Below are positions 1-6,436 of a stretch of 14,259 nt of DNA, piece after piece (position 1 is the stretch's first letter; every line of letters starts with the position of its first letter). This stretch comes from Clostridiaceae bacterium (GTDB lineage Bacteria; Bacillota; Clostridia; Saccharofermentanales; UBA5734): contig JAAYPL010000144.1 of the NCBI GenBank assembly GCA_012519875.1, positions 1 to 14,259 on the forward strand, in the 5' to 3' direction. The notes beneath the pieces are model-generated. The model had not been told where the DNA came from. It did no database searches and worked only from the letters and a program-made list of their open reading frames with translations. The translations under genes and the position numbers were made by a program.

Positions 1-10
1 AGGATTTATC

Positions 11-1252
11 ATGAGTTTTTCACATCTGGCCTCAACCGACCCGGAAATTTATCAGGCAATCCAACAGGAGATTCAGCGCCAGCGCGACAAAATCGAATTG
101 ATCGCATCGGAAAATTTTGTCAGTCCGGCGGTTCTTGAAGCCGTCGGTTCGCCATTGACCAATAAATATGCCGAAGGCTATCCCGGTAAACGGTATTACG
201 GCGGCTGCGAACATGTGGACATTGCCGAAAGTCTGGCTATTGAGCGAGCCAAAGCTTTGTTTGGCGCAGAACACGTCAATGTTCAGCCCCATTCCGGTGC
301 CCAGGCTAATAATGCGGTTTATTTTGCCCTATTGGAGCCCGGAGATAAGATTCTGGGTCTGGATTTAAGCCATGGCGGCCACCTGACCCATGGCATGAGC
401 AGAAATGTCTCAGGCAGGATCTATCAGGCTTCGGCCTATACGGTTGAGAAAGAAACCAGCGTCATCGACTATGACCGCTTGCTGGAAACAGCGCGTTCCG
501 TGCGTCCGAAGATCATTGTAGCCGGTGCCAGTGCTTATCCGCGTATCTTGGACTTTGCCAAATTCCGTGAGATTGCCGATGATGTAGGAGCACTGCTCTT
601 TGTTGATATGGCGCACATTGCCGGCTTGATCGCCGTCGGTTTACATCCCAGTCCGATCCCTTATGCCGATGTCGTGACGACCACAACGCATAAAACTTTG
701 CGCGGCCCTCGCGGCGGCATGATACTCTGCAAGGAACAATATGCCAAAGCCATTGATTCGGCTGTCTTCCCCGGTCAACAAGGAGGACCCCTGATGCATG
801 TCATTGCCGGTAAGGCAGTGGCCTTAAAAGAAGCTCTGGAGCCTTCCTTTAAAGTTTATCAACAGCATATTCTGGACAATGCGCAGGCGCTGGCTTCAGG
901 GCTCATACGCCGCGGCTTCAATCTGGTATCCGGCGGCACGGATACCCATCTGATGCTTGTTGACCTGCGCAACACCGGTTTAACCGGCAAGGATATGCAG
1001 AACCGCCTGGATGACGTGAACATCACCTGCAATAAAAACGGCATCCCCTATGATCCGGAAAAACCATTTATTACCAGCGGGATTCGATTGGGAACACCGG
1101 CGGTAACCACACGTGGCATGACCCCCGTCGACATGGATGTGATCGCCGATTTAATCAGCATGACCCTGCATGATTTTGACGGTTCGGCTACACGGATTCG
1201 TCAACAGGTTGAACGTATCTGCGCACGTTATCCGCTTTATCCGTCTCTTTAG
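11..1252 (+). CDS. glyA: Serine hydroxymethyltransferase
   Basis: PLP-dependent cytosolic enzyme that interconverts serine and glycine with transfer of a one-carbon unit to tetrahydrofolate, feeding purine, thymidylate and methionine synthesis. The 413-residue length is normal for bacterial SHMT. Visible signatures are the N-terminal LIASENF segment (residues 30-36), the tetrahydrofolate/PLP region around YAEGYPGKRYYGG (53-65), the PLP-contacting Asp in VDMAHIAGL (D199) and the Schiff-base lysine in TTTTHKTLRGPRGG (K228). The ATG is preceded by AGGAT within the first ten bases of the window, so any promoter or upstream operon partner lies outside. The stop is 19 bp before the rarA start, so the two are probably cotranscribed. 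The frame is intact. Function follows from strong family conservation. Confidence 0.98.
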   Translation: MSFSHLASTDPEIYQAIQQEIQRQRDKIELIASENFVSPAVLEAVGSPLTNKYAEGYPGKRYYGGCEHVDIAESLAIERAKALFGAEHVNVQPHSGAQANNAVYFALLEPGDKILGLDLSHGGHLTHGMSRNVSGRIYQASAYTVEKETSVIDYDRLLETARSVRPKIIVAGASAYPRILDFAKFREIADDVGALLFVDMAHIAGLIAVGLHPSPIPYADVVTTTTHKTLRGPRGGMILCKEQYAKAIDSAVFPGQQGGPLMHVIAGKAVALKEALEPSFKVYQQHILDNAQALASGLIRRGFNLVSGGTDTHLMLVDLRNTGLTGKDMQNRLDDVNITCNKNGIPYDPEKPFITSGIRLGTPAVTTRGMTPVDMDVIADLISMTLHDFDGSATRIRQQVERICARYPLYPSL

Positions 1253-1271
1253 GAAACGGGGGACTGTTCTT

Positions 1272-2618
1272 GTGGAATCCAACCGGCAAAGAGAACAGCC
1301 ATTGGCCTATCGAATGGCTCCGCGCACTCTGGATGAGTTTGTCGGCCAGGAACACATTCTTGGACCGGGAAAGATGTTGCGGCGGATGATCGAGGCAGAC
1401 CGCCTGTCATCGATTATTTTGTACGGACCACCCGGAACCGGCAAAACCTCCCTTGCCCGCGTTATCGCCAACACCACTCAAGTCGGCTATCAAAAGTTAA
1501 ATGCGGTGACCGCCGGCGTTGCCGACATCAAACGCATCATATCCGATACGCAAAATCCTTTGCTGAATCCAACGGGCAGGACCGTATTGTTTATTGATGA
1601 GATCCACCGGTTTAATAAAGCTCAGCAAGATGCTTTGTTGCCTCAGGTGGAAGACGGCACCCTGATTCTGATCGGTGCGACAACTGAAAATCCCTTTTTT
1701 GAGGTCAACAAAGCTTTGATCTCCCGTTCCACTGTTTTTCAGATGCATCCCTTGACAGAAGCCGATATTCGTCAAATCGTCCTGATGGCTCTGGAAGATC
1801 AAGAGCGGGGAGTGGGACAATACCCGATCCGGATTGATGAGCCTTCTTTGGATCTGATTTGTGATATGTCCAACGGCGATGCGCGCATCGCTCTCAATGC
1901 TCTGGAGTTGGCCGCAGTCACAACTCAACCGGAAGCAGATGGTACGATCCTGATTAATCAGGCGGTTCTTGAGGACTGCATGCAAAAAAGAAGCATTGCT
2001 TTTGACCATGATGGCGAAAGTCACTATGATAATATCAGTGCATTTATCAAATCCATGCGCGGATCGGATCCCGATGCCACGATTTTTTATCTGGCCAGAG
2101 CACTGCATGGCGGTGAGGACATTGAATTTTTGGCCAGACGTATCCTGATTTGCGCAGCCGAGGATGTCGGTCTGGCCAACCCGCAGATGCTATCTCTGGC
2201 GATGGCCGCCTACCAAGGTGTGATGTCGGTGGGCATGCCTGAGGCTAGAATCATTTTGGCCGAAGCAGCACTGGCGATTGCGACCAGTCCAAAATCCAAC
2301 TCGGCCATTAAAGCCATTGACAGAGCCATGCAGGATGTTGCCAGCCGCAGAACCGGAGAGGTTCCGCTCCATCTTCGCAATGCGCCGGTTCCGGGCATGG
2401 CTGATCTTGGTTACGGCCGAGGATACAAATATGCCCATGACTATCCGGGCCATATTGTCGATCAGGACTACCTGCCGGAAGAAATCCGCGGAACAATTTA
2501 TTTTGAACCCAGCTCAAATGGTTATGAAGGACGAATTAAGGAGTGGAACGACCGGCGTCGGGCCTACAAAGCCGCTAAAGATCAGAAAGATCAGGCAGAA
2601 GGTAAGAACCCGACTTAA
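1272..2618 (+). CDS. rarA: Replication-associated recombination protein A (RarA/MgsA), AAA+ ATPase
   Basis: AAA+ ATPase related to clamp-loader subunits; family members act at stalled or gapped replication forks and bind SSB. With the GTG start at 1272 the protein has 448 residues, a usual length. Motifs: Walker A GPPGTGKT (52-59), Walker B LFIDEIHRF (106-114), sensor 1 GATTENP (135-141), sensor 2 GDAR (202-205), and a C-terminal MgsA tetramerisation half with LARALHGGEDIEFLARR (274-290) and the PxHLRNAP region. I chose GTG 1272 because AACGGGGGA lies about 8 nt upstream and homologous sequence begins just after it. The reading frame is open further upstream to 1170, but that extension would overlap glyA and resembles no RarA N-terminus. 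The residues after about 430 are a charged, probably disordered tail. It sits downstream of glyA and 121 bp upstream of the cysteine desulfurase gene. Confidence 0.96.
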   Translation: MESNRQREQPLAYRMAPRTLDEFVGQEHILGPGKMLRRMIEADRLSSIILYGPPGTGKTSLARVIANTTQVGYQKLNAVTAGVADIKRIISDTQNPLLNPTGRTVLFIDEIHRFNKAQQDALLPQVEDGTLILIGATTENPFFEVNKALISRSTVFQMHPLTEADIRQIVLMALEDQERGVGQYPIRIDEPSLDLICDMSNGDARIALNALELAAVTTQPEADGTILINQAVLEDCMQKRSIAFDHDGESHYDNISAFIKSMRGSDPDATIFYLARALHGGEDIEFLARRILICAAEDVGLANPQMLSLAMAAYQGVMSVGMPEARIILAEAALAIATSPKSNSAIKAIDRAMQDVASRRTGEVPLHLRNAPVPGMADLGYGRGYKYAHDYPGHIVDQDYLPEEIRGTIYFEPSSNGYEGRIKEWNDRRRAYKAAKDQKDQAEGKNPT

Positions 2619-2658
2619 TTCATAGTAATTACATTCATAGTAATTAAATATGAATTAA
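2615..2658. repeat. AT-rich direct and inverted repeats after rarA
   Basis: ATTCATAGTAATTA occurs twice in tandem (2618-2631 and 2633-2646). The block is also bounded by a perfect 10-bp inverted repeat, TTAATTCATA (2615-2624) with TATGAATTAA (2649-2658). The repeats begin at the rarA stop codon and lie about 80 bp upstream of the cysteine desulfurase start. They could be operator half-sites or the AT-rich surroundings of a promoter. I could not place a convincing -35/-10 pair here. There is no GC-rich stem with a T-run, so this is not an intrinsic terminator. Confidence 0.6.
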
Positions 2659-2666
2659 AAGTTGAG

Positions 2667-2680
2667 GTAACCTTTGTTAC
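2667..2680. promoter_or_regulatory. Small dyad GTAAC-N4-GTTAC
   Basis: Perfect inverted repeat GTAAC (2667-2671) and GTTAC (2676-2680) around a 4-nt spacer. It extends imperfectly to 9-nt half-sites (TGAGGTAAC / GTTACAACA, 7 of 9 positions symmetric). It has the size of a repressor operator and lies 60 bp upstream of the desulfurase ATG. No regulator is assigned; this is a pattern call only. Confidence 0.35.
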
Positions 2681-2699
2681 AACACACACGTCGAGCAAG

Positions 2700-2726
2700 G
2701 CATAAAGTATTATTGATACTTTATGC
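2700..2726 (+). promoter_or_regulatory. Perfect hairpin just upstream of the desulfurase ribosome binding site
   Basis: GCATAAAGTAT (2700-2710) and ATACTTTATGC (2716-2726) form a perfect 11-bp inverted repeat around a 5-nt loop (TATTG). The AGGAG ribosome binding site starts at the very next base (2727). In RNA the hairpin would abut the Shine-Dalgarno sequence; in DNA it would make a 27-bp palindromic operator. There is no T-run after it, so termination is unlikely. It could tune translation or stability of the desulfurase-scaffold-mnmA part of the transcript, or bind a regulator. Confidence 0.55.
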
Positions 2727-2739
2727 AGGAGATGACAAC

Positions 2740-3924
2740 ATGCATCAAAACAGAAGAATCTATTTGGATCATGCCGCAACGACACCGGTCAGACCGGAGG
2801 TTTTATCGGCAATGATGCCTGCTTTTACAACTATTTTCGGCAATCCGTCCTCTCTTTACCAAAGTGGATTGCAAGCCCATCAACTGGTGGAAAACGCCCG
2901 AGCCAAAATCGCCGGCTGCATCGGTGCCGATAGCACAGAGATCTATTTCACATCCTGCGGAACCGAGTCGGACAACTGGGCCATTAAAGGTGCGGCTCAG
3001 GCCTGTCAGAGCAAGGGAAGACACATGATCACTTCAGCAATTGAACATCATGCCGTCCTTCACGCGTTTGACGCTTTGACAAAGCAAGGCTTTGAGATCA
3101 CCAAGCTGCCGGTTGATGCAGATGGCCTGTTGGATCCGGAGGAGGTTCGTTCGGCAATTCGTGACGATACCGTTCTGGTCTCGGTCATGATGGCCAATAA
3201 CGAGATCGGTGTGATTGAGCCGATCGAAGAAATTGCAGCCATCTGCCGTAGCAACCAAGTACTTTTGCACACCGATGCCGTACAGGCCGGCGGAGCTTTG
3301 CCCATTGATGCACATCGTATGGGCGTTGATATGATGTCTTTTTCCGGACATAAACTTTACGCGCCCAAGGGAGTCGGTGCTTTGTATATTCGTAAGGGTG
3401 TGCGGATCGCCAATTTTTTTGACGGTGGTGCTCAGGAGCGAAATAGACGCGGCGGTACCGAGAATGTACCGGCAATCGTAGGTTTTGCCCGGGCCTTTGA
3501 ACTGGCCGTTCAGGAGATGGAAGAAAGCAGCCGGCAGTTGACCGGGTTGCGAGATGCCCTGATCAACAATATCCTCACGCGCATTCCGCATACCAGGCTC
3601 AACGGCCATCCCACCCGGCGACTACCGAACAATGTCAATGTTTCCATCGAATTCATCGAAGGTGAGTCCATTTTACTCATGTTGGATCAGCTAGGTTATG
3701 AATGTTCAAGCGGGTCGGCCTGCACCTCGGGATCACTCGATCCTTCACATGTTTTGCTGGCACTTGGATTACCTCATGAAATCGCCCACAGCTCTTTGCG
3801 CGTAACTTTTGGACGTTCCAATACTATGGATGATGTAAAACGGCTGGTTGACGATCTGGAAGTCGTTGTCCGCCGTCTGCGCGAGATGTCGCCTCTGTAC
3901 AATAAAAATATTTTAGGTGTATAA
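2740..3924 (+). CDS. iscS: Cysteine desulfurase (NifS/IscS family)
   Basis: PLP enzyme that converts cysteine to alanine and carries the released sulfur as a persulfide for Fe-S cluster assembly and tRNA thiolation. The 394-residue product has the N-terminal IYLDHAATTP (7-16), the PLP-stacking His in IEHHAVLHAF (about H104), the Schiff-base lysine in FSGHKLYAPKG (K205) and the catalytic persulfide cysteine in SSGSACTSG (C328), followed by DPSHVL typical of group I desulfurases. The ATG at 2740 is chosen because AGGAG (2727-2731) lies 8 nt upstream. A TTG at 2674 in frame would add 22 residues across the hairpin with no family support. The next gene is the IscU-type scaffold, its usual partner, and mnmA follows. 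NifS versus IscS naming is a matter of convention here, since no nitrogenase genes are visible. Confidence 0.96.
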   Translation: MHQNRRIYLDHAATTPVRPEVLSAMMPAFTTIFGNPSSLYQSGLQAHQLVENARAKIAGCIGADSTEIYFTSCGTESDNWAIKGAAQACQSKGRHMITSAIEHHAVLHAFDALTKQGFEITKLPVDADGLLDPEEVRSAIRDDTVLVSVMMANNEIGVIEPIEEIAAICRSNQVLLHTDAVQAGGALPIDAHRMGVDMMSFSGHKLYAPKGVGALYIRKGVRIANFFDGGAQERNRRGGTENVPAIVGFARAFELAVQEMEESSRQLTGLRDALINNILTRIPHTRLNGHPTRRLPNNVNVSIEFIEGESILLMLDQLGYECSSGSACTSGSLDPSHVLLALGLPHEIAHSSLRVTFGRSNTMDDVKRLVDDLEVVVRRLREMSPLYNKNILGV

Positions 3925-3926
3925 AG

Positions 3927-3947
3927 CTGACCCGGCCCACCGGGCAG
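3927..3947 (+). other. Small GC hairpin between desulfurase and scaffold genes
   Basis: CTG-A-CCCGG (3927-3935) can pair with CCGGG-CAG (3940-3947) around a CCCA loop, giving 8 bp with one bulged A. It lies in the 49-nt gap after the desulfurase stop. No U-run follows, so it is not a terminator. It could be an mRNA processing or stability element, or chance. Confidence 0.3.
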
Positions 3948-3973
3948 ATAGTATCCGGAAAGTGAGACCAGAC

Positions 3974-4408
3974 ATGCAATACAGTGATGAAGTAATGGAC
4001 CATTTCATGAATCCGCGTAATGTCGGCGAAATTGAGGACGCCGATGCCACAGGGCTGGTTGGCAACGCCAAGTGCGGTGACATCATGAAGGTGTTTTTGA
4101 AAATAGAAAACGGGATCATTGTTGACGTCAAATTTAAAACCTTCGGTTGCGGAGCCGCGATCGCAACCAGCAGCATGGCAACCGAAATGATCAAGGGGAA
4201 GACTCTGGATAAGGCATTAGAACTGACCAACAAGGCGGTGGCCGAGGCGCTCGGCGGTTTGCCCCCCATTAAGATGCATTGTTCGTTATTGGCTGAACAG
4301 GCGGTGAAATCAGCCTTGAAAGAATACTATGAAAAACACGGTCTGATCAACGATGACAACCGTCATCTCTTTGACATGCTCAACGAGGATGCAAACGACC
4401 ATGCCTGA
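3974..4408 (+). CDS. iscU: Fe-S cluster assembly scaffold, IscU/NifU N-terminal type
   Basis: Cytosolic scaffold on which [2Fe-2S] or [4Fe-4S] clusters are built using sulfur from the neighbouring desulfurase. The 144-residue protein has the three conserved cluster-ligand cysteines, C34 in NAKCGD, C59 in FGCGAAIATSS and C103 in LPPIKMHCS, plus the conserved Asp D36. The start YSDEVMDHFMNPRNVG is a standard family N-terminus, which supports ATG 3974. An in-frame extension to 3917 would overlap the desulfurase stop and does not look like IscU. The ribosome binding site is weak (GTGAG about 7 nt upstream), suggesting partial translational coupling to the upstream gene. The C-terminal tail after about 120 is acidic and variable. 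The last 8 nt overlap the start of mnmA. Confidence 0.95.
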   Translation: MQYSDEVMDHFMNPRNVGEIEDADATGLVGNAKCGDIMKVFLKIENGIIVDVKFKTFGCGAAIATSSMATEMIKGKTLDKALELTNKAVAEALGGLPPIKMHCSLLAEQAVKSALKEYYEKHGLINDDNRHLFDMLNEDANDHA

Positions 4409-5498
4409 TCACGCTGTCAATCCCGGGCGGGTTCTTCTTGGGATGAGCGGCGGGATGGACAGCTCCGTTGCGGCTTTTTTGCTGCGGTCAAAAGGCTGGG
4501 AGGTCTTGGGCTTGACCCTGATCACCCACGATCAAGCAGGAGAGAGCCTGGAAGACGTCCAGGCTGTTGCCCATCGGTTGAGGATAAGCTGGCGGTCTCA
4601 TGATGTCCGGCAGCTCTTTCAAAAGACCGTTGTCGATGATTTTGTCGAAAACTACACAAACGGCCGTACGCCCAATCCTTGTGTCATCTGCAACCCACTG
4701 GTTAAATTCGAGATGCTGTCTGAAATAGCCGCTCAACTGGAAGTTCCGATCATTGCCACCGGGCATTACGCAAAAATCCACGCTCTTGACAATGGTCGTT
4801 TTTGTTTGGGCAAAGGCTTTGATACCGATAAGGATCAAAGTTATTTTATGTATCGGCTGTCGCAGAAACAATTGTCACAACTGATTTTTCCTCTGGGGGA
4901 GCTCAGCAAGAGCATGGTCCGCAAAGTGGCACAAGAAGCCGATTTAAAGTCGGCTGACGGTGTTTTCTTGGCTGACAAACCAGAAAGCCAGGACTGCTGC
5001 TTTATTCCCACGGGGAGTTATCCGGATTTTATCCGGCAATGTTTTATTGAGCACGGTAAGGATCCTTTCGGACAACCATTTTCTTCCGGTCCTGTCGTGG
5101 ATACGTCAGGACATCAGGTCGGCACGCATAAAGGGTTGATCCACTATACAATTGGTCAACGGAAAGGATTCCAGGTACAAACCACGCAGCGGCTTTTCGT
5201 TACGGGCTTTGATCCGGGCAATAATGCTCTGATTGTCGGTCCATTCGATACGGTTCTTAAAAAGGAAATTGGGGTAGCCGATCCTGTTTACTCCGGCATG
5301 TCCCAACTACAGAAAGGTGAACGGCTGACCGCCCGTATTCGTTATTCGGCAGGTGAGGCGCCTTGCCGGGTTTATCCGCTGGATAATAATAGCTGGCGTG
5401 TTGTTTTTGACGCGCCGGTCGCCGCACCGACACCCGGTCAGTCCTGTGTTTTATATCGGGATGGTTTGATTATGGCCGGCGGATTTATATCTTCGTGA
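4401..5498 (+). CDS. mnmA: tRNA-specific 2-thiouridylase MnmA
   Basis: ATP-dependent enzyme that thiolates U34 (s2U) of tRNA-Lys, -Glu and -Gln. The 365-residue length is normal. Visible motifs: ATP pyrophosphatase loop SGGMDSS (16-22), catalytic segment TPNPCVICN (90-98) with C97 as the expected catalytic cysteine, ATGHYA (119-124), DKDQSYF (143-149), SQDCCFIP (196-203) with C200 aligning with the second catalytic cysteine, and GQRKG in the central domain, followed by a C-terminal beta-barrel. C94 precedes C97, giving a Cys-x-x-Cys arrangement. ATG 4401 overlaps the scaffold gene by 8 nt, with GAGGA about 11 nt upstream. An in-frame ATG at 4389 overlaps that site and is less likely. The desulfurase two genes upstream is the plausible sulfur source. 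The 3' end overlaps the convergent minus-strand gene. Confidence 0.96.
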   Translation: MPDHAVNPGRVLLGMSGGMDSSVAAFLLRSKGWEVLGLTLITHDQAGESLEDVQAVAHRLRISWRSHDVRQLFQKTVVDDFVENYTNGRTPNPCVICNPLVKFEMLSEIAAQLEVPIIATGHYAKIHALDNGRFCLGKGFDTDKDQSYFMYRLSQKQLSQLIFPLGELSKSMVRKVAQEADLKSADGVFLADKPESQDCCFIPTGSYPDFIRQCFIEHGKDPFGQPFSSGPVVDTSGHQVGTHKGLIHYTIGQRKGFQVQTTQRLFVTGFDPGNNALIVGPFDTVLKKEIGVADPVYSGMSQLQKGERLTARIRYSAGEAPCRVYPLDNNSWRVVFDAPVAAPTPGQSCVLYRDGLIMAGGFISS

Positions 5499-6306
5499 AA
5501 ACAGGTTGACGCTGAACAAAGTGAACCACTTCTTGACAACCAAGCTGCCTTAGCCAGGATATGGTTTCAGTAAAAAGATTGCCGGCTTCGTCCGGATTAT
5601 GTGCATCGCTCCCTAGGCTGATCCATCCGCCCAACTCAAGTTGTCGCCTGATAATCGCCGGATCCGGCCATGCATCAAAGCCTTGACAGCCACATGATTT
5701 CAATCTGACGATGGAACGGGAATTGATCTCCAGTGCCTTGCCGTGCTCGGCAAGAAAACCAAGCAGCCGTTCAAACTCCGACGGGAAATGATCATAGTAC
5801 ATCTTACGATCTGAAACAGGAGCATAACGGCTGATATAGTCAAAATGTCCCATAATATCAAAATCCGGGCAATGATGGATCATATCGATCAATGCCGTCA
5901 AATAACGACGATAGACCGTCTCCTGACCGGCCTGATAAAAGTCAGGATTGAAATAAGGATCTTCTCCGTCCAGGATGTGAATGGAGAGAATAACACAGTC
6001 AAAGGGATGATCACGGGTCAGAGCTGAATAAAAATCGTCCAGATGCGGCAGATATCCCAGCTCGATCCCGATGAAGAGCTCCGGTGCGGTTTTCGGCAAG
6101 TTTGCCTTTATAGCTGTTAAATCGGCAAAATAGCGTGTAATATCAAAAATATCTTCGCGGCCATTATAAAAAAGGTCTTTTTCATAGTGATCGGTTATAC
6201 AGACGGCAGACAGATTGCTTTGAACCGCACAGGCCAGTAATTCGTCAATTGTTTGCCCGGCATCATGTGAATAGGCGGCAAGGTGGGTATGGGTGTCGCA
6301 AAGCAT
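5485..6306 (-). CDS. PHP-domain phosphoesterase, histidinol-phosphatase (HisJ/HisK) family
   Basis: 273-residue PHP-fold metal-dependent phosphoesterase, similar in length to the Firmicute histidinol-phosphate phosphatase of the last-but-one steps of histidine synthesis. The metal-ligand set appears complete: HTH near the N-terminus (H6, H8), H14, TDH (D39-H40), E82 in IELGY, H110 in LSIH, H154 in MGHFDY, and D234/H236 in GSDAHNP. The ATG has AGAGG about 6 nt upstream, and a minus-strand promoter lies 53-81 bp upstream of it. No histidine-biosynthesis genes are adjacent, so substrate is uncertain: histinol phosphate is the best guess, but PHP proteins of this size also include other phosphatases and phosphoesterases. 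The gene stands alone, and its end overlaps the mnmA end by 14 bp. Confidence 0.85.
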   Translation of the reverse strand: MLCDTHTHLAAYSHDAGQTIDELLACAVQSNLSAVCITDHYEKDLFYNGREDIFDITRYFADLTAIKANLPKTAPELFIGIELGYLPHLDDFYSALTRDHPFDCVILSIHILDGEDPYFNPDFYQAGQETVYRRYLTALIDMIHHCPDFDIMGHFDYISRYAPVSDRKMYYDHFPSEFERLLGFLAEHGKALEINSRSIVRLKSCGCQGFDAWPDPAIIRRQLELGGWISLGSDAHNPDEAGNLFTETISWLRQLGCQEVVHFVQRQPVFTKI

Positions 6307-6358
6307 GGTTTACCTCTGATGGTGTATACTGATAAAATAAAACCTGATGACTGATCTG

Positions 6359-6387
6359 ATTATACCGACATTGTCGGTGAAAAACAA
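6359..6387 (-). promoter_or_regulatory. Sigma-A promoter of the PHP gene with a dyad in the spacer
   Basis: On the minus strand, TTGTTT (6387-6382) and a consensus TATAAT (6364-6359) are separated by exactly 17 bp, placing transcription start near 6352 and giving a leader of about 46 nt. The spacer contains the perfect dyad ACCGAC-ATT-GTCGGT (6364-6378), touching the -10 element. A protein bound there would block RNA polymerase, so this looks like a repressed or regulated promoter. The element matches are seen directly; regulation is inferred. Confidence 0.6.
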
Positions 6388-6436
6388 ATCATCCGTCATA
6401 AGTTAAATGAAACGACAAAGTGGAGGATCTATAAAG

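Noticed and set aside
1170..1271. Longer rarA start overlapping the end of glyA
   Set aside because: The extra 34 residues lie in another frame over the glyA 3' end, and a GTG with a good ribosome binding site exists at 1272.
1497..2108. 203-codon minus-strand ORF within rarA
   Set aside because: It is fully contained antisense to a strongly conserved gene, lacks a family-like sequence and is explained as a shadow frame.
2674..2739. TTG start of the cysteine desulfurase at 2674
   Set aside because: It would translate through the perfect hairpin and add residues not seen in the family. ATG 2740 has AGGAG at ideal spacing.
3034..3609. 191-codon minus-strand ORF within the desulfurase gene
   Set aside because: It is antisense to well-conserved coding sequence with no ribosome binding site or domain signature.
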